Assembly: GCA_900175165.2 (NCBI GenBank)
Contig: FWWN02000530.1
Span: forward strand, 1 to 64,000
Reading direction: 5' to 3'
DNA: 64,000 bases
Origin: Rhizomucor pusillus
Lineage: Eukaryota; Mucoromycota; Mucoromycetes; Mucorales; Lichtheimiaceae
How positions within the stretch are numbered: the stretch's first letter is position 1; each line of letters starts with the position of its first letter. Made by a program: the position numbers and the translations under genes. The notes below the pieces were generated by a model. The model was not told where the DNA came from. It did no database searches and was given only the letters and a program-made list of their open reading frames with translations. Below, piece by piece: positions 12,208 to 23,664 of this stretch.

Positions 12208-14213
12208 TCACTTTTTGCGACTAACACCAACTGCCTTTTTGCTGGAATAAGAAAATGTATACTCGTACGAAGTGCCCTGTACGTAAGAAAGATAAATATA
12301 CACTCTTGATAGCATACCTGCTCTACTACTTACTATGCACATTTGCTCGATGTCGGATTGTATATCGTCCTCTTTCAGCTTGAATATCAGTCCTGGGCGT
12401 GCATGTGAAAAACAAACTCGAGTTAAGGATTAATATAAGAAGATGGATTTTGTCACTGTGGTTAGTAGCAACACCATGAAGTATGAAAAGGATATCTGAC
12501 AACTGTTTCCGTTTGTTAGCTTTGTTGTCGTTGTGATCCAGACCGCGTCGTCGCAGATTTCGCTTAAGTATCCGAGCTTGTGATTCCATAAGGATATCTA
12601 CAGTCAAGTTTGCATTGAGTCATCTGTGTAACACAAGGTACGCCGCGCGCTCTTCATACCGTATGACAACTCGCAATTATCCTTGTCTTCTTTCAGCTTC
12701 CTTCGCTTTTCCTCGAGCGTTGCAAACAACTTTTCTCGTACTCCTCTCTTCTCGTTCTTTACATAACATCGCGTTAGCAAAACTGGGATTGATTGCAAAT
12801 GCATGATCATGGCACTTACCATATACTCCTCCTCTGCCAATGCGATTTCTTGATTGAACTGGCGATCCGTCACGCTATCCTGATAATCGCGAAATAATCT
12901 ACCTTCTTCAATGGTCTTGATTCTGATGTTTTCTAGTTCAGCTACGCCTTCTAAAAAGGCGACATGCGTCCCTACAATCTATAGTTAATCCCACATTTTT
13001 TCTTCTTTATTCGAGCATCCAATTCTCACCATCATGGACCTTTTTCACCTCTTCCTGGATTTCAGCAACTTTCTCTGCATATAAGCTACACAATCAAGGA
13101 CTGTATCAGCAACGTGAGTAATCTCTACCGAAATTCCCCGTATTTACCATTCTCTACTGTCCATGAAAGCGGCATTAATCCGTTCTATGCGGGCAGTATA
13201 TTCTTTTCTTTTCTTTGCTCTTCTGCTCTCCGCCGCACCGTCGGATTGACCTGCCGCAAACCAGAATTAGAACTAGTTTTCTTTCTGTGTGTTTCCATGT
13301 TACCTTCAAACCAAGCATCCGAGTCATCCACTTCAGTCAGATACGTGCTGCCATTAACGTTAACACCTGTCGCCGCACCGCTTGCACCGTAGTAGCTTTG
13401 TTCTTCTGAAACGACCTGCGTGTGAGCTTGCTGCTGAGGAATATGCTGATGTAAATGGTGGACATGGTATGGAGATCCAGTGTGGTGATGTGGTGGCGGC
13501 GGCGGTGGAGGTGGAGCGTGGTGTGTGTGTTGGTGATGCGGCGGCGGCGGCGGCGGTTGCTGCTGCTGCTGCCGGCGCTGTTGCTGACTTTGCGGCTGTT
13601 GAGGGTGTGTGTAAGCTTCGGCACCGACGTTCAACAGCCCACTGCTGCTTGTAGCAGGCCGGTAGGTATATGCGCTGTCTCGCTCAGGGTGCTGTCGGCC
13701 ATACGCTGCAGGCGCGTGAGCCGGGTGCTGGTGGTAATGGTAACCTTCCTCCTCTTTAACGGATGGAGGAGGAGGAGCGGAGACAGCAGAGGCGGAGTGG
13801 TGAGGGTGTTGGTGCAGCTGATGGTGTTGGTGTTGGTGGTGCTGGTGGTGGTAGTGATGCGGATGGTAGTATGGTGTGGGAGGTGGCACAGTAGCAGGCG
13901 GAAGAGTAATGCGGTGATCTGGAGGTAGACTAGTAGCGGTGGTAATTCCTTGGGATTGAGGTTGCGGCGGCGGGGGCGGTGGAGGTGGTGGCTGCGTGGG
14001 TGTGAGCTGCGACGCCCCTTCTTGTGGCGTCTGTGGTTTCTGTTGAGGAGGCACAATTCTGGGCAGGCCAGAAGCATTTGAAGAGCCAGCATTGCTTGTG
14101 TTCACGGAAACTTCAGCGCTTGTCGCGTTCGCGGCCGAATTGAAATCATTGGCGGTCGCTGGTCGTCCTGTTGAACTGCTTGCAAACATGAAGGGCTTCT
14201 CTGCTTCTAGCAT
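12208..14213 (-). CDS. Sds3-like subunit of the Rpd3L histone deacetylase complex
   Basis: The product begins at the ATG at 14213 (MLEAEKPFMFASSS) with a long low-complexity region of Pro, His, Gln and Ser runs (first about 300 codons). It ends with VDDSDAWFEGN and an Arg/Lys-rich join. Downstream exons give the Sds3/Dep1 signature: YAEKVAEIQEEVKKVHDGTH, VAFLEGVAELENIRI, FRDYQDSVTDRQFNQEIALA and an AEEEYMV coiled coil. Next comes LMESQARILKRNLRRRGLDH, then GLIFKLKEDDIQSDIEQM. The last exon encodes GTSYEYTFSYSSKKAVG and stops at 12208-12210. In yeast, Sds3 keeps the Rpd3/Sin3 complex assembled and active in gene repression in the nucleus. The His/Pro-rich N-terminus is unusually long and is the least certain part. 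BCD1 lies upstream on the same strand. Confidence 0.82.
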
Positions 14214-14527
14214 GGAGGTACTCTGCTCAAATGCGTTCAAACGTTTGCAACGCTGTATTCAACTCGGCTTCCTGCAAAAAGAAGGAAAAAAGGAAGAGGG
14301 TCGTATGCGGGCGGATACTAAGAGCGGACCGAATGAGCTGTAACAAGCCACCACCGCTCTGCTCTCCTGATATGCTCGCAGCATTGGATTGGATGGGATT
14401 CTCTAGTTCTGGATATATGTGTAGAAATGATGCAAATGAGATCGACAAGAATATTTAATAGCAATGGAGTTACGGGTTGAACATGCATGGAGTGATCAAA
14501 TAAAAAGAATGATGCTGGAAGACAATA

Positions 14528-15905
14528 TTACATGTGACGAGCTGAATCTGATGATTCCTTTTGAATGCTGCTGGAAGTTTGGGTATCGTCGTTCTTCTCT
14601 GTACTTCCCTCCTGCTCCGGATCGACGGATGTCGACTTATTAATATCCTCCTCCTCTTCTTGCTCGTGAGTATCTGGTACGTCTTGATCACACTCTTGTT
14701 CATCTTTCTCCGCTGTTCGTTCCTGCTGCTGCTCTTCCTGCTCCTCCGCCGCCGCGGCCGCGGGATGATCCGACTTTCGGCGGTCTGACTCAACGATTTG
14801 CAGAATCTTCTCCTCCATCACCATATCCTGGTCGGTGTCGCCTTCCAACCAAACATGAAGCGTCGGATATTCCACAATCCGTTCGCCACGGAGTACTGTT
14901 CGCCAGCTATGGCCGATGTGTGGTGTCAAATTGATGCATGTCTTTTTCCGTGCTCTTTCTTTCTTTAAACCAATAATAAATCGCTCCAGACCTGCATTCA
15001 CGAAATCTGGTAAATCCTCTCGCCACTTTGAATAACTGCCTCGTCCTCGCGGATTGTCCTCAAACAATAAATTTTGAATAGATCGTTCGACCGTCTTGGT
15101 ATCCGGTATTCTGGAACAAGGATACATAAGCTCAATTAGCATGTTTCGAGGTGACCACCGGTTTGTGAACCTACGAATGTTCTAGCAGTCGGTATTCCTT
15201 CCCAGATCGATGGAATATGTATTCAACAGTCCAAAATAGCATCCTAATACAAAGTTGCAGCAAGTCAACTACTGTAGTGGAGCGGTGCATGGCTTGTATA
15301 AATACCTGTTTCTGTCCAAATTCGTCTTGTTTTGCGCACGACGCGACATCCCTCTTGGCATCTCTTCGAATAGAATACCATATCTCGCAAAATGATTTTT
15401 TAGAAACTGCCGCTTGAAATCGCTGTTATTGCCGCGTCTCAAAATGTCCTTTTCAGTACGTTGCATCGCTTCCTTCCGACGACTAACATCCTCCAAGTAT
15501 GCATAATCTGTAAATTTCGTTATATTTAGCACAATACACTCATCATGCGTATCACAATTTCGTACCACTCATCATTGTATTGTAGTCGTATTCTGATCGT
15601 TTAACAAAATGCGTCTTGCTTCGTTCTCCAGAGCAAGACTGTTCCTGTTTGTGTTTTTTGACGCAGTTGGCCGAGCATGTTCGCAGACTGCAGCGGGGAC
15701 ACTTGTACTTCCAATCGCTTCGTTGACACACTTGACACTTTGGATCGACAGGTTCCGGTAATCTGGGCCGCTGCTGTCGCGCAAGATCGTAAACCAAGTT
15801 GCCATCATTGTCTACTTCTGGATATAGGTTTTCCAAAAGATCGGCATTGTGAGCATGCTTGATCTTTTCGAGGAGTTCCGCGTCAATCTCGTCTTCAGAA
15901 CTCAT
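14528..15905 (-). CDS. BCD1: Box C/D snoRNA protein 1, HIT zinc finger (ZNHIT6/Bcd1)
   Basis: The ATG at 15905 starts MSSEDEIDAELLEKIKHAHN. The HIT-type zinc finger follows: CQVCQRSDWKYKCPRC, SLRTCSANCVKKHK and a final Cys in QEQSCSGE. The next exons give DYAYLEDVSRRKE and LKNHFARYGILFEEMPRGM, the conserved post-finger region of Bcd1. A later exon (LMYPCSRIPDTKTVERSIQN to PTLHVWLEGD) is the conserved C-terminal alpha/beta part. It ends in a long acidic Glu/Gln-rich tail before the stop at 14528-14530. Bcd1 helps assemble box C/D snoRNPs, which guide rRNA 2'-O-methylation, in the nucleus. The acidic tail is longer than in yeast and may be lineage-specific. Confidence 0.88.
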
Positions 15906-16838
15906 AGTTTATGCAAAAAACTGCAAACTGTCCCGCTGCCTGTGCAGAAATGAGAAAAAAAGCCTCCATCTCAGCAACTTTCGGAGCCTGCACAGCGTAG
16001 CAACAGTATCGATGGTACCTTTGAGCAGCAAAAGAATTAGCGCATCATAAAGCAACATTCATACTTTGAAGTGCTTAAAGAGTTAGCTCTTTATGGGAAG
16101 TCTACATGTATATGCTGATATCAGTGTAGATTTTCATACATAGTCGAGAGACGCAAGCACGATTCGATACTCGATTTTTTGTCTTTTATTGCCATGCTTC
16201 GTACAGAGTATCGTTTGCTTTGGTATAGCATCACCAAGCAAACGCCGCAAACAACCTTTCAGGAGATGTGGCGTAAGGGACACTGGCAGCAAGGGGAATT
16301 CTTAACAGATGTCATCTAGATACCCATGCTCCTTTTCCAGAGGAATACTTGGAATCTGAAGACATATCACGTCAAGTCACCAAAATGCAGCGTAGCAACT
16401 CGGCAGCATGATGTAATTTCTTGCGCAATATAATCGACCGTCCAACAGAATACATATCCCAATGCAGGAGAACGTAGTCAAGTTCAGGAGTGGAAGGAAA
16501 AATACATTCTATCCTAGGTGTACAGGTTTTGATTGCTGGCAATTCATGCTTGCCCTTGTGCGTAGAACCACCCTGTTTGGTACAGAAGATCATTTGCGTA
16601 AGTATAGTGCGATCAAACAAATGCATATTACATCTCCTTTCAGAAAAATGGCGTATAAAGGAACACAGGGCGGCAATTAACGCTTATAGATACCGTGCAT
16701 CTGGGTAACGCTCGTTGTTCGGAGCTAAGGGGAAACCGAAGATACATATGTAAACACATTGCGGCGAGCATTCAAAATCTCAGAATTTCTAACTTTTGAA
16801 TCGCAAGGAAATATATACAACGTCTCTAATCATCAAGA
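15906..16838. other. Intergenic region
   Basis: About 930 bases with no supported gene. Short overlapping open frames around 16370-16700 on both strands look like chance. The last 100 bases form the promoter of the small secreted protein gene. Confidence 0.45.
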
Positions 16839-17094
16839 ATGCATGCTTCCAAAGTAGTTTTCTTCTTGGCTACCGTCTCCTTGGTTATGATTCAAGCTAC
16901 TAGTGGCCAGGCAACCTATGAATGAATGCACTTGTGATGGCGCAACCAAGGATGAAATGGAAGAGATATGCAAGTTGGCATCTGGAGTATTGCAGGGCGA
17001 TATTTGCACACTGACGTATACTGATACGTTTACGGAAGACTGCAAAGAACTAGACTTTTTTGCGACAGCCAAATGCAAGCCAATAGCAAAATAA
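16839..17094 (+). pseudogene. Small secreted cysteine-rich protein gene, frame-broken by a 4-bp tandem duplication
   Basis: The ATG at 16839 opens a good signal peptide (MHASKVVFFLATVSLVM) that meets TGA at 16923-16925, just after the predicted cleavage site. The mature region continues in a different frame as CTCDGATKDEMEEICKLASG through GDICTLTYTD and DCKELDFFATAKCKPIAK to TAA at 17092-17094. Its Cys residues are regularly spaced, as in small secreted fungal proteins. The break coincides with a tandem 4-base repeat, AATGAATG at 16921-16928. One copy of the repeat would keep signal and mature parts in a single frame. This may be a true allele-level lesion or an assembly error. Family and function are unknown. 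Confidence 0.6.
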
Positions 17095-17905
17095 GGGACC
17101 ACTGACGCTAGAAGCAGGCTACTCAGTAAGATCCCATTGCACTCTGTCTCTTGTCACGCAACCATATAATAATAAAAAGTAAATGGTCGCAAATCAACGA
17201 TGTATGCCAAAGTATCCTTACCAACGAAACTTGAAAAGCATTAGGAAATGTCGCCTTCGAGGTAGTAGCCATACCAACCTCCAATTTCTACGGCGTGATA
17301 GGAAAGATTCGTTAAGAGATGTGTGTATTAAAATACGTATCAGAGGTTAAGACGCAGTTGTGCGGGGACGAGGATCGATTCAAGTATTATTAGAAAGGAC
17401 AACCGCTTCAATGGATATTAGCTTTTTCTCTCTGAGAAGAACGTCTCTCAACGTTATATCAACACCAAAATCGTGCTCTTGTACGGTCTTTATTGATATC
17501 CAGATCCAATAAAAATCTGTTTGCTTCCTTCCCCCAGAATAAAACTATGTATTCTGCTTCGTAGCTACCGACAAGGTCGGCTGAAAATCATGTAGGAGAT
17601 TCATATCTATTTGCCTCTTCTGAGCGTTCGGTTCAGTTCGCCCGAAAGATCATGAAGCGCTTTACTATAGCATTATCCTTGCTGCAACAGAGTGCTTCTC
17701 CGGAAGGATAGACGCTGCGATGTGTTGTGAGTCCTTGAGACTTCGAACTGGATTAATATCCAAAATCTGCAGTTTCTGCTAGTTGTACAATACCATTGTT
17801 TGCAAAGCTCGCGTGTTCCTTCGGTGCATCCCCGCACTCGGAACCTTTTTGCATGTCCCCCGCGCCCGCCCGCTGTTGTCTTCTCCTCACCACCTTCCGC
17901 ATCTC
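17095..17905. other. Intergenic region
   Basis: No supported gene. It probably holds the 3' flank of the secreted protein gene and the promoter of the DUF202 gene. Frames just upstream of 17906 could extend that gene but lack an ATG with better context. Confidence 0.45.
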
Positions 17906-18512
17906 ATGGCCGATGAGGCAAATGCTACACGGCAGCAACAGATTCGCTACTCGGACCCTTTGCCGGACTTGGCACTCCTTGTTCCCAACAAAGGGAGTAT
18001 GGCAAGAGATATGGTAAGCTTGAGAACCCAACCCCGGAGATAAGAGCCCTGCTGTTAAGAGAAAAAGCTTGCCAATGAGCGCAACTTTTTGACCTTTTTC
18101 AGATTGTCAGGCAGTATGGTTGTACTAGGTATGTAGTGTCATTGTTTGGACATTGTTGTTTGTATGCACGCGAATTAAAACGTAGCTCCCCGAAGGTTTT
18201 ACCGTTTTACTGAAATTCCGGTTACCGAACGTGGATGACCACGGCGATGTCGTGCCTGGAAACGACGATGACGAGTGGTCGAGCGATACGCTTCGACGGT
18301 CAATCGGCTTTGTATTCATTGCACTTGGCTTTTGCCTGTTCATCGTCGGTATAAGCCGATATTTTCGTACTCAAGTTCTGCTGACCAAGCAGGTCAACTT
18401 TATCCAAGCAGGATGGGGCAGCTTTATCATTATCGGCTTCATATTCGTCTTTGTCTGCACGGTCATGATAATTGCTTCCATTAACTCCAATCTCTTCAAA
18501 ACGCATACCTAA
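17906..18512 (+). CDS. DUF202 domain membrane protein
   Basis: Three exons were worked out: 17906-18013, 18068-18128 and 18196-18512. The short middle exon joins GSMARDM to LANERNFLTFFRLS, the characteristic DUF202 N-terminal signature (A-R-D-x-L-A-N-E-R). The last exon continues GFTVLLKFRLPNVDD, then two further membrane spans (SIGFVFIALGFCLFIVGI and GSFIIIGFIFVFVCTVMI), ending NSNLFKTHT. The product is about 161 residues with three predicted spans. DUF202 proteins are small integral membrane proteins; in fungi related domains occur in vacuolar VTC proteins, but the role of stand-alone members is not known. Frame agreement at all three joins makes this model firm. Confidence 0.85.
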
Positions 18513-18730
18513 TCATCGCTGTATACCTTGTAAAAATTTGCATTGTTTTCTTTGTTATTACCATGAAATACATATTGCTTGGTGCGAGCAGCAAATAGTT
18601 ATACCTATGTTGTGACATCGTGAATAGATCATTGGCAAGCATGATACCAATTTTCATTAATTTGCAAACTGCTATTTCTTTTTTTATCCCATAAAATGCA
18701 TTTATTTTTATTGTTTCAAATAGAAGGTGT

Positions 18731-18830
18731 CGTTTAGTTCACACTGAAGCCAATGATATATCCAGGGACCACCACGAGGAGGCGAACACTATCAGTCCCA
18801 ACCTATGGGAGGGTTAGTAGCAATAACAAT
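18731..18830. repeat. Dispersed repeat, copy A
   Basis: Bases 18746-18784 match 56313-56351 at 35 of 39 positions in the same orientation. Weaker similarity continues on both sides (a shared GTTCAC before, and a CAGTTCCC-like then GGAG-GGTT pattern after). Both copies are followed by CCTTGG-rich sequence, so they look like members of one interspersed family. Confidence 0.6.
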
Positions 18831-18939
18831 ACTACAACTATCCTATAGGGCCCGAATTCCCCAGCATTAGAAAAATGGTGTCTGAAGTGAACGATGGACA
18901 AACATATGGAACCTCAAAATCCGGAATATGCACTGTGTT

Positions 18940-19420
18940 GAGTGTGCCTAAGGTGTAATATACCTTGGAACACAGTGGTTGCCTACGATGCAATCATGAA
19001 AATGATGTACATCCTGGAATGCAGTGTGTGTATGTGCCAAAGGCGTAATCAACTCGGAGGATGATATGCACCTTGGAAAACGCGGTGAGCACCGAAGGCG
19101 TGTCTCCTTGGTATGTCATATGCTCCCTGGAACGCGTGATAGTGCCGAAGGTGTGATCAGGACCTTGGAACGCGCGTGTGCCTAAGGAGTAACTATCTTG
19201 GAGGATAACAAGTGCCTTGGACCGCGGTGTGTGCCAAAGGTGGAAGACACCTGGAAACCAGTATGTGCCATTGCAAGGGAGGGATCATCTGGGAAGATGA
19301 TGATGCACCTTGAAGGTTACAGCGTGCCTAAGGTGGTAGTAACCACCCTGGATACCGGCGTGCACCTTTACAAGGAGATTCACCTCAGAAGATGACCTCG
19401 AAGGTGGAATGCACCTCAGA
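18940..19420. repeat. Degenerate minisatellite, about 9 units
   Basis: A motif close to CACCTTGGAACGCGGTGTG, then TGCC(A/T)AAGG(T/C)GTAAT, recurs roughly every 35-60 bases. The CCTTGGA-like part appears near 18963, 19010, 19070, 19126, 19162, 19196, 19249, 19308 and 19346. Units vary in length and sequence and no frame is conserved, so it is not protein-coding repeat DNA. Confidence 0.65.
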
Positions 19421-20114
19421 CGGTGGTAGAGTGTTTTGATCTTGAGTTTGTCCGGGCTTTGATATGCTTGTCCTTGGAGAGCCAACATCTTGCTAAGAGC
19501 CTTGCAGTGTCGATACTCATCTTAGCACCAATCTTGAAACCACCGATCTGGACCTTGGAAGATAGGAACTGAGGGAAAAAAGCAAAGATCAAATTGTTTT
19601 GAAAACTATCACCTTTCAAAGGATGTTGGAATCCATAACAATTAGCCGGGACCAGTCGAGTCAGATGGGACTGTTGCCTCAGCTCCTGCCTAGTTATGCC
19701 GTTCATATAATTTAGCAGAGGAACCTAAACTCATAAATCGTCAAGATTTCATATTCTGAATCGATTTACATACATTGAGTGTGAAAATCTGCATAGAAAC
19801 TATCGCAGAAGCAGCGGCAGGCAGCTCTTATTATTCCGTTTCCCAACGTTTGGCAAATATTAACAAGCGGGTAATGTTTCTGGGCATACGTAGCTCTTTG
19901 GAGAACAGGATCATCTGCATAGACAACGAGGTAGATGGTACTATATAGTACATTATGTATCTGCATTACTGTGAAGTGCAGAGGATCTCTGGCCTGCCTG
20001 CTTACCAGCTATTCGGACTTGTAATTCTGCAGAAATGCCGAGAGGGAGAAGCTGGTTTGCCTGTCGCCAAGCTTTCCGCCTTGTTTCCTCCTACCTTCCA
20101 CGCTACAGTTAACA
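19421..20114. other. Intergenic region before VPS27
   Basis: No recognised gene. A minus-strand frame at 19416-19706 contains VQIGGFKIGAKMSIDTARLL but has no partner exons or motif that I can place. The 3' part is probably the VPS27 promoter. Confidence 0.4.
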
Positions 20115-22430
20115 ATGGTTTCCTTATGGTGGGGCCAGAGTGCCCTTGACGAATTGATTGGTAAGTGCTGATACATGCATATACTCCGAGGATATTGTAT
20201 GTATACTAATGCCAGAACTGCAGAAAAGGCCACGACCGAGCTGAATCCTGTTGGTCAAGAGGACATTGCGCTGCACTTTGAAATCAGTGATCAGATAAGA
20301 AGCAAGAAGGTCAATGCCAAGGATGCCATGCGGTCTCTTAAACGTCGTTTGGAGCACAAGAATCCCAACGTTCAAATGGCCACGCTGTCGGTAAGTTTGT
20401 GTAAAGAAAAATGTGCTCGCTGCGGACGTGCCTCATTCATAATATACGATCTGATTCGGTAGCTCGTGGATACCTGTGTAAAGAATGGCGGTGACCAGTT
20501 CGTGAGAGAAATAGCAAGCCGAGAGTTCATGGACCAACTTACGCTTATGCTACGCTCTCCCGTAAGTCTTCTTTGCTGGATGGGACTTTCGCGTCCCGCT
20601 GGAAAAACGAGAGTCTGACGTTGCAATTGTATCTATCATAGACGGGCTGTAATCCTGATGTCAAAAACAAGATCCTGACAGTCATTGAGATTTGGGGTAT
20701 CGCCGCCAAGGGCAAACCTTCTTTAAGTTACATGACCGATACATACAGCTTGCTGAAAGCCGAGGGCTATGTGTTCCCACCCATTCAGGAAAATATCGAC
20801 TCTATTCTGCTCGAAACATCAGCAGTAAGTTAGCAGCAGCTAATTGAGACTATATGCAAGTTTCTAATAAGCAATGTTTGTAGCCTCCTGAATGGACAGA
20901 TTCGGATGTTTGCGAAAGATGTAGAACGGCATTTACAATGACCAATAGAAAGGTAAAGAACCTTGAATGGATAACTGATTTTAAGCCGCTAATTCTAATA
21001 CTCTGCTTCAGCATCATTGTAGACAGTGTGGAAGAACGTTCTGTCAGCAATGCTCGGCGAAAACTATGCCACTTCCGCATCTCGGTATCGATGAGGAAGT
21101 GCGTGTTTGCGACGGATGTTACATAAAATTGAAGCTTGCAAAAGCAGCCCGAAAGGATGGGTTGCCTCCGTTACCGACCTTCGCTACTAATGCGACCTCC
21201 TCTCCCCAAAAAACGACCGAGAGCAATGTGAGTGCATCTGTCACACAAAGCCAGCAAGCAGACGATACATTTGATGAAGATATGAAGAGGGCTATTGAAG
21301 AATCCCTTAAGGAAGCAGAACGACAAAAGAGTGGCTACGGAGCTGGCTACACGCCCTCCAGTGCTCAGCAAAACAGATCTACTCCCGATGTAAGAAGCTG
21401 TCGTTGCTATGAATGCTACAAAGAGAAAAAAGGACTAACCTAGGATATCGTTAGACCCAACGACAACAACAAGATGAAGAGGATGATCCGGACTTGGCAG
21501 CCGCTATTGCGGCATCTTTGCGAGATATGCAGATTTCGTCATCGTCGCAAGCTCGACCGTACAACGAAGAGTGGACAACTCCGGTTCCCACAAATCCGGA
21601 TGAAATCTCACGTATTGAAATGGAAAATATTGAACTGTTCTCCACACTTATTGAGCGCATTCATGCAAGAGGAGGAGATGTTTCGCATGATTCTCAGATC
21701 AACAAGCTCTACACTCAAATTGGGGCGCTACAACCAAAACTAGTGAAGACTCTGGATGAAGTGAATAATAAGCACAGTAAGAGAGCTATATCTGCAGCTG
21801 GAACGAACACGAGAATCTCATGTGTATCGTCATAATGTAGGAATATTTGTTGATTTACATGACAAATTGAACGCAGCAGTGAGAACATATGATCGATTGC
21901 TTGAGGAGCGAGTGGCTGGCGCCTACAACAGAACTTCCAGCGCTCAGCCTACTTATGGTTCATACTATAACCATATGCATCGTGCGAGCATGCCGTACGC
22001 GCCGCCCGCGGTGGAGCAAAGCCTCTATCCTCAGACCGCACCTGCAGCGACTGAATATCCATCGATGTATTACCCAACAACATCGCTGCCAGCAACTAGT
22101 CAACCGACTGACTCGGCTCCCCCAGCTGCTGCTGCGTATGCGCCTCCAGCCGGCTCGAGCGATTACGGATGCTACCAACAGCAGCAAGGATATACCCAGG
22201 CACCTCCAGAAGCTGGATCGCAACATACTCCTCAGCAAGTACATCAGCAGCCGCTGCAACAACAGCCGCCATCTTCTCAACAGTCAACTTACTATCCACC
22301 GCAGCACCAGCAAGGATACTACTATCCTCCCCAGCAGCAGCAGCAGCAATACCCGGGTGCAGGACCGCAAGCTCAAGCTGCACACAAGCAGCCATATGTA
22401 GAGGAGACCCCTCTCATAGATCTGTCATGA
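20115..22430 (+). CDS. VPS27: ESCRT-0 subunit Vps27/Hrs: VHS, FYVE, UIMs, GAT-like coil, clathrin box
   Basis: The first exon from the ATG at 20115 ([15 protein letters not shown]) joins to [20 protein letters not shown], starting a VHS domain that runs through [21 protein letters not shown] and [16 protein letters not shown]. The FYVE finger follows: [20 protein letters not shown], then [11 protein letters not shown], a basic RHHCRxCG-type core that binds phosphatidylinositol 3-phosphate. Ubiquitin-interacting motifs are [16 protein letters not shown] and [17 protein letters not shown] helical segment ([20 protein letters not shown] to [20 protein letters not shown]) binds partner Hse1 in the family. 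The Gln/Pro/Tyr-rich tail ends ETPLIDLS, a clathrin-box-like C-terminus. The protein sorts ubiquitinated cargo at endosomes. I see no canonical PTAP late-domain motif in the tail. Confidence 0.93.
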
Positions 22431-22633
22431 TCGATGCTTGATTCTCACTCTCTATTCCTTGTAAAGCTTTGCACTCCAAATATATAATAATATTTCTCCT
22501 TTCACGGCAGCGAGCGAGTGTTGCGTGAATTATACTTGTTGATAACAAGATGTATATCGTTATTTAGTTCTCTTTGTTTTTGAAAAAGGATAATTACACA
22601 GTTTTTGCAAATATTTTTCTAAAAATTGGATGC

Positions 22634-23664
22634 TTAAGCACCAATGTTCAAAAGAAGGTTGCTGCCGTCACCGCGGTTGCTGGGCAAGTAAGTAACGTTG
22701 CGGGAGGCGGACAAGGTCTGTGCGATTTCTCGAGAAGCTTCGATACGACGGAACTCGACAAGACCCTGACCGGCTTTGGCCAATGATTGCGAGATCAACT
22801 CGGCAGCCTGGGAGTCGCCCTCAGCGCGGATGATAGCGGCCTGGCGTTCGTGTTCAGCACGCTCGACAACGAACTTGGCACGTTCGGCTTCCTGCTGTGC
22901 AATCTGCTTTTGTTCGACGGCGTTGGTGAATTCGCGACCGAAGGTCATGTGGGTCTATTACAATGAAAATCGTCTGAGCATTACTCCCAATACACACTCA
23001 TACATTCGTTGCGACCACTTACGATAGAGACATCCTCCAAAGCAATGTTGAAGTCCTTGGCACGCTTGTACAATTCCTCACGGATCTTTGCGGAAACAAC
23101 CTCACGCTGGGTGATGAGCTCGCTGGCATCGAACTGGGCGACAATGGCCTTCAAGACTTCGTTGCCAATGGAAGGCAAGACTCTTTCGTCGTAGTCCAAA
23201 CCAAGGTTCTGGTAGATGGTGGGCAAGTTTTTGATTTCGGGGCGGTGAAGCACACGGAGGGTCAAGCTAACCATCTGCATATCTGGTCGACGATGCAGCA
23301 AAATATCAGTTTCCAATTCGTATATTTACATGCCGGTTACTACTATCAAGAATATAGGATACCTTTGGAACCAGTGGTGGTGGAAATGTTGCGAGGTTTG
23401 GTGCGGACGTCAAAGAGAACGGCACGCTGCAACCAGGGGATAAGGAAGTGAGTGCCCTCACCAGTGGATTCAGGCTTGACACCCTGCACACGATCGAAAA
23501 TGACGGCTCTGTAACCACCCTGGACTGTGACTCTTGTGTCAACGAAGCTGGGGGGCACACTAAAGTTGTAGCTGCTTACCATCGTACATGGCGGACTGAA
23601 CGCCGCCGACTGCAAGACCGACGGGGATTGCGTACTTTGCGATCTTTTCAAGAATGGCCGCCAT
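22634..23664 (-). CDS. PHB1: Prohibitin-1
   Basis: The ATG at 23664 gives [20 protein letters not shown], the single N-terminal membrane anchor. After short introns come [40 protein letters not shown] and [15 protein letters not shown]. Then follow the SPFH-domain core [20 protein letters not shown] and [20 protein letters not shown]. The last exon has the coiled-coil stretch [20 protein letters not shown] and ends [20 protein letters not shown] plus Ala, typical of the Phb1 rather than the Phb2 C-terminus. Prohibitins form ring complexes with Phb2 in the inner mitochondrial membrane and regulate the m-AAA protease and cristae. It is convergent with VPS27, with about 200 bases between stops. 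Confidence 0.93.

Noticed and set aside
13185..14092. Long open frames on the plus strand and in the second minus frame over the Sds3 N-terminus
   Set aside because: They are shadows of CAG/CAC/CCN codon runs; repeat-rich DNA stays open in several frames. Only the minus frame that continues into the Sds3 core is supported.
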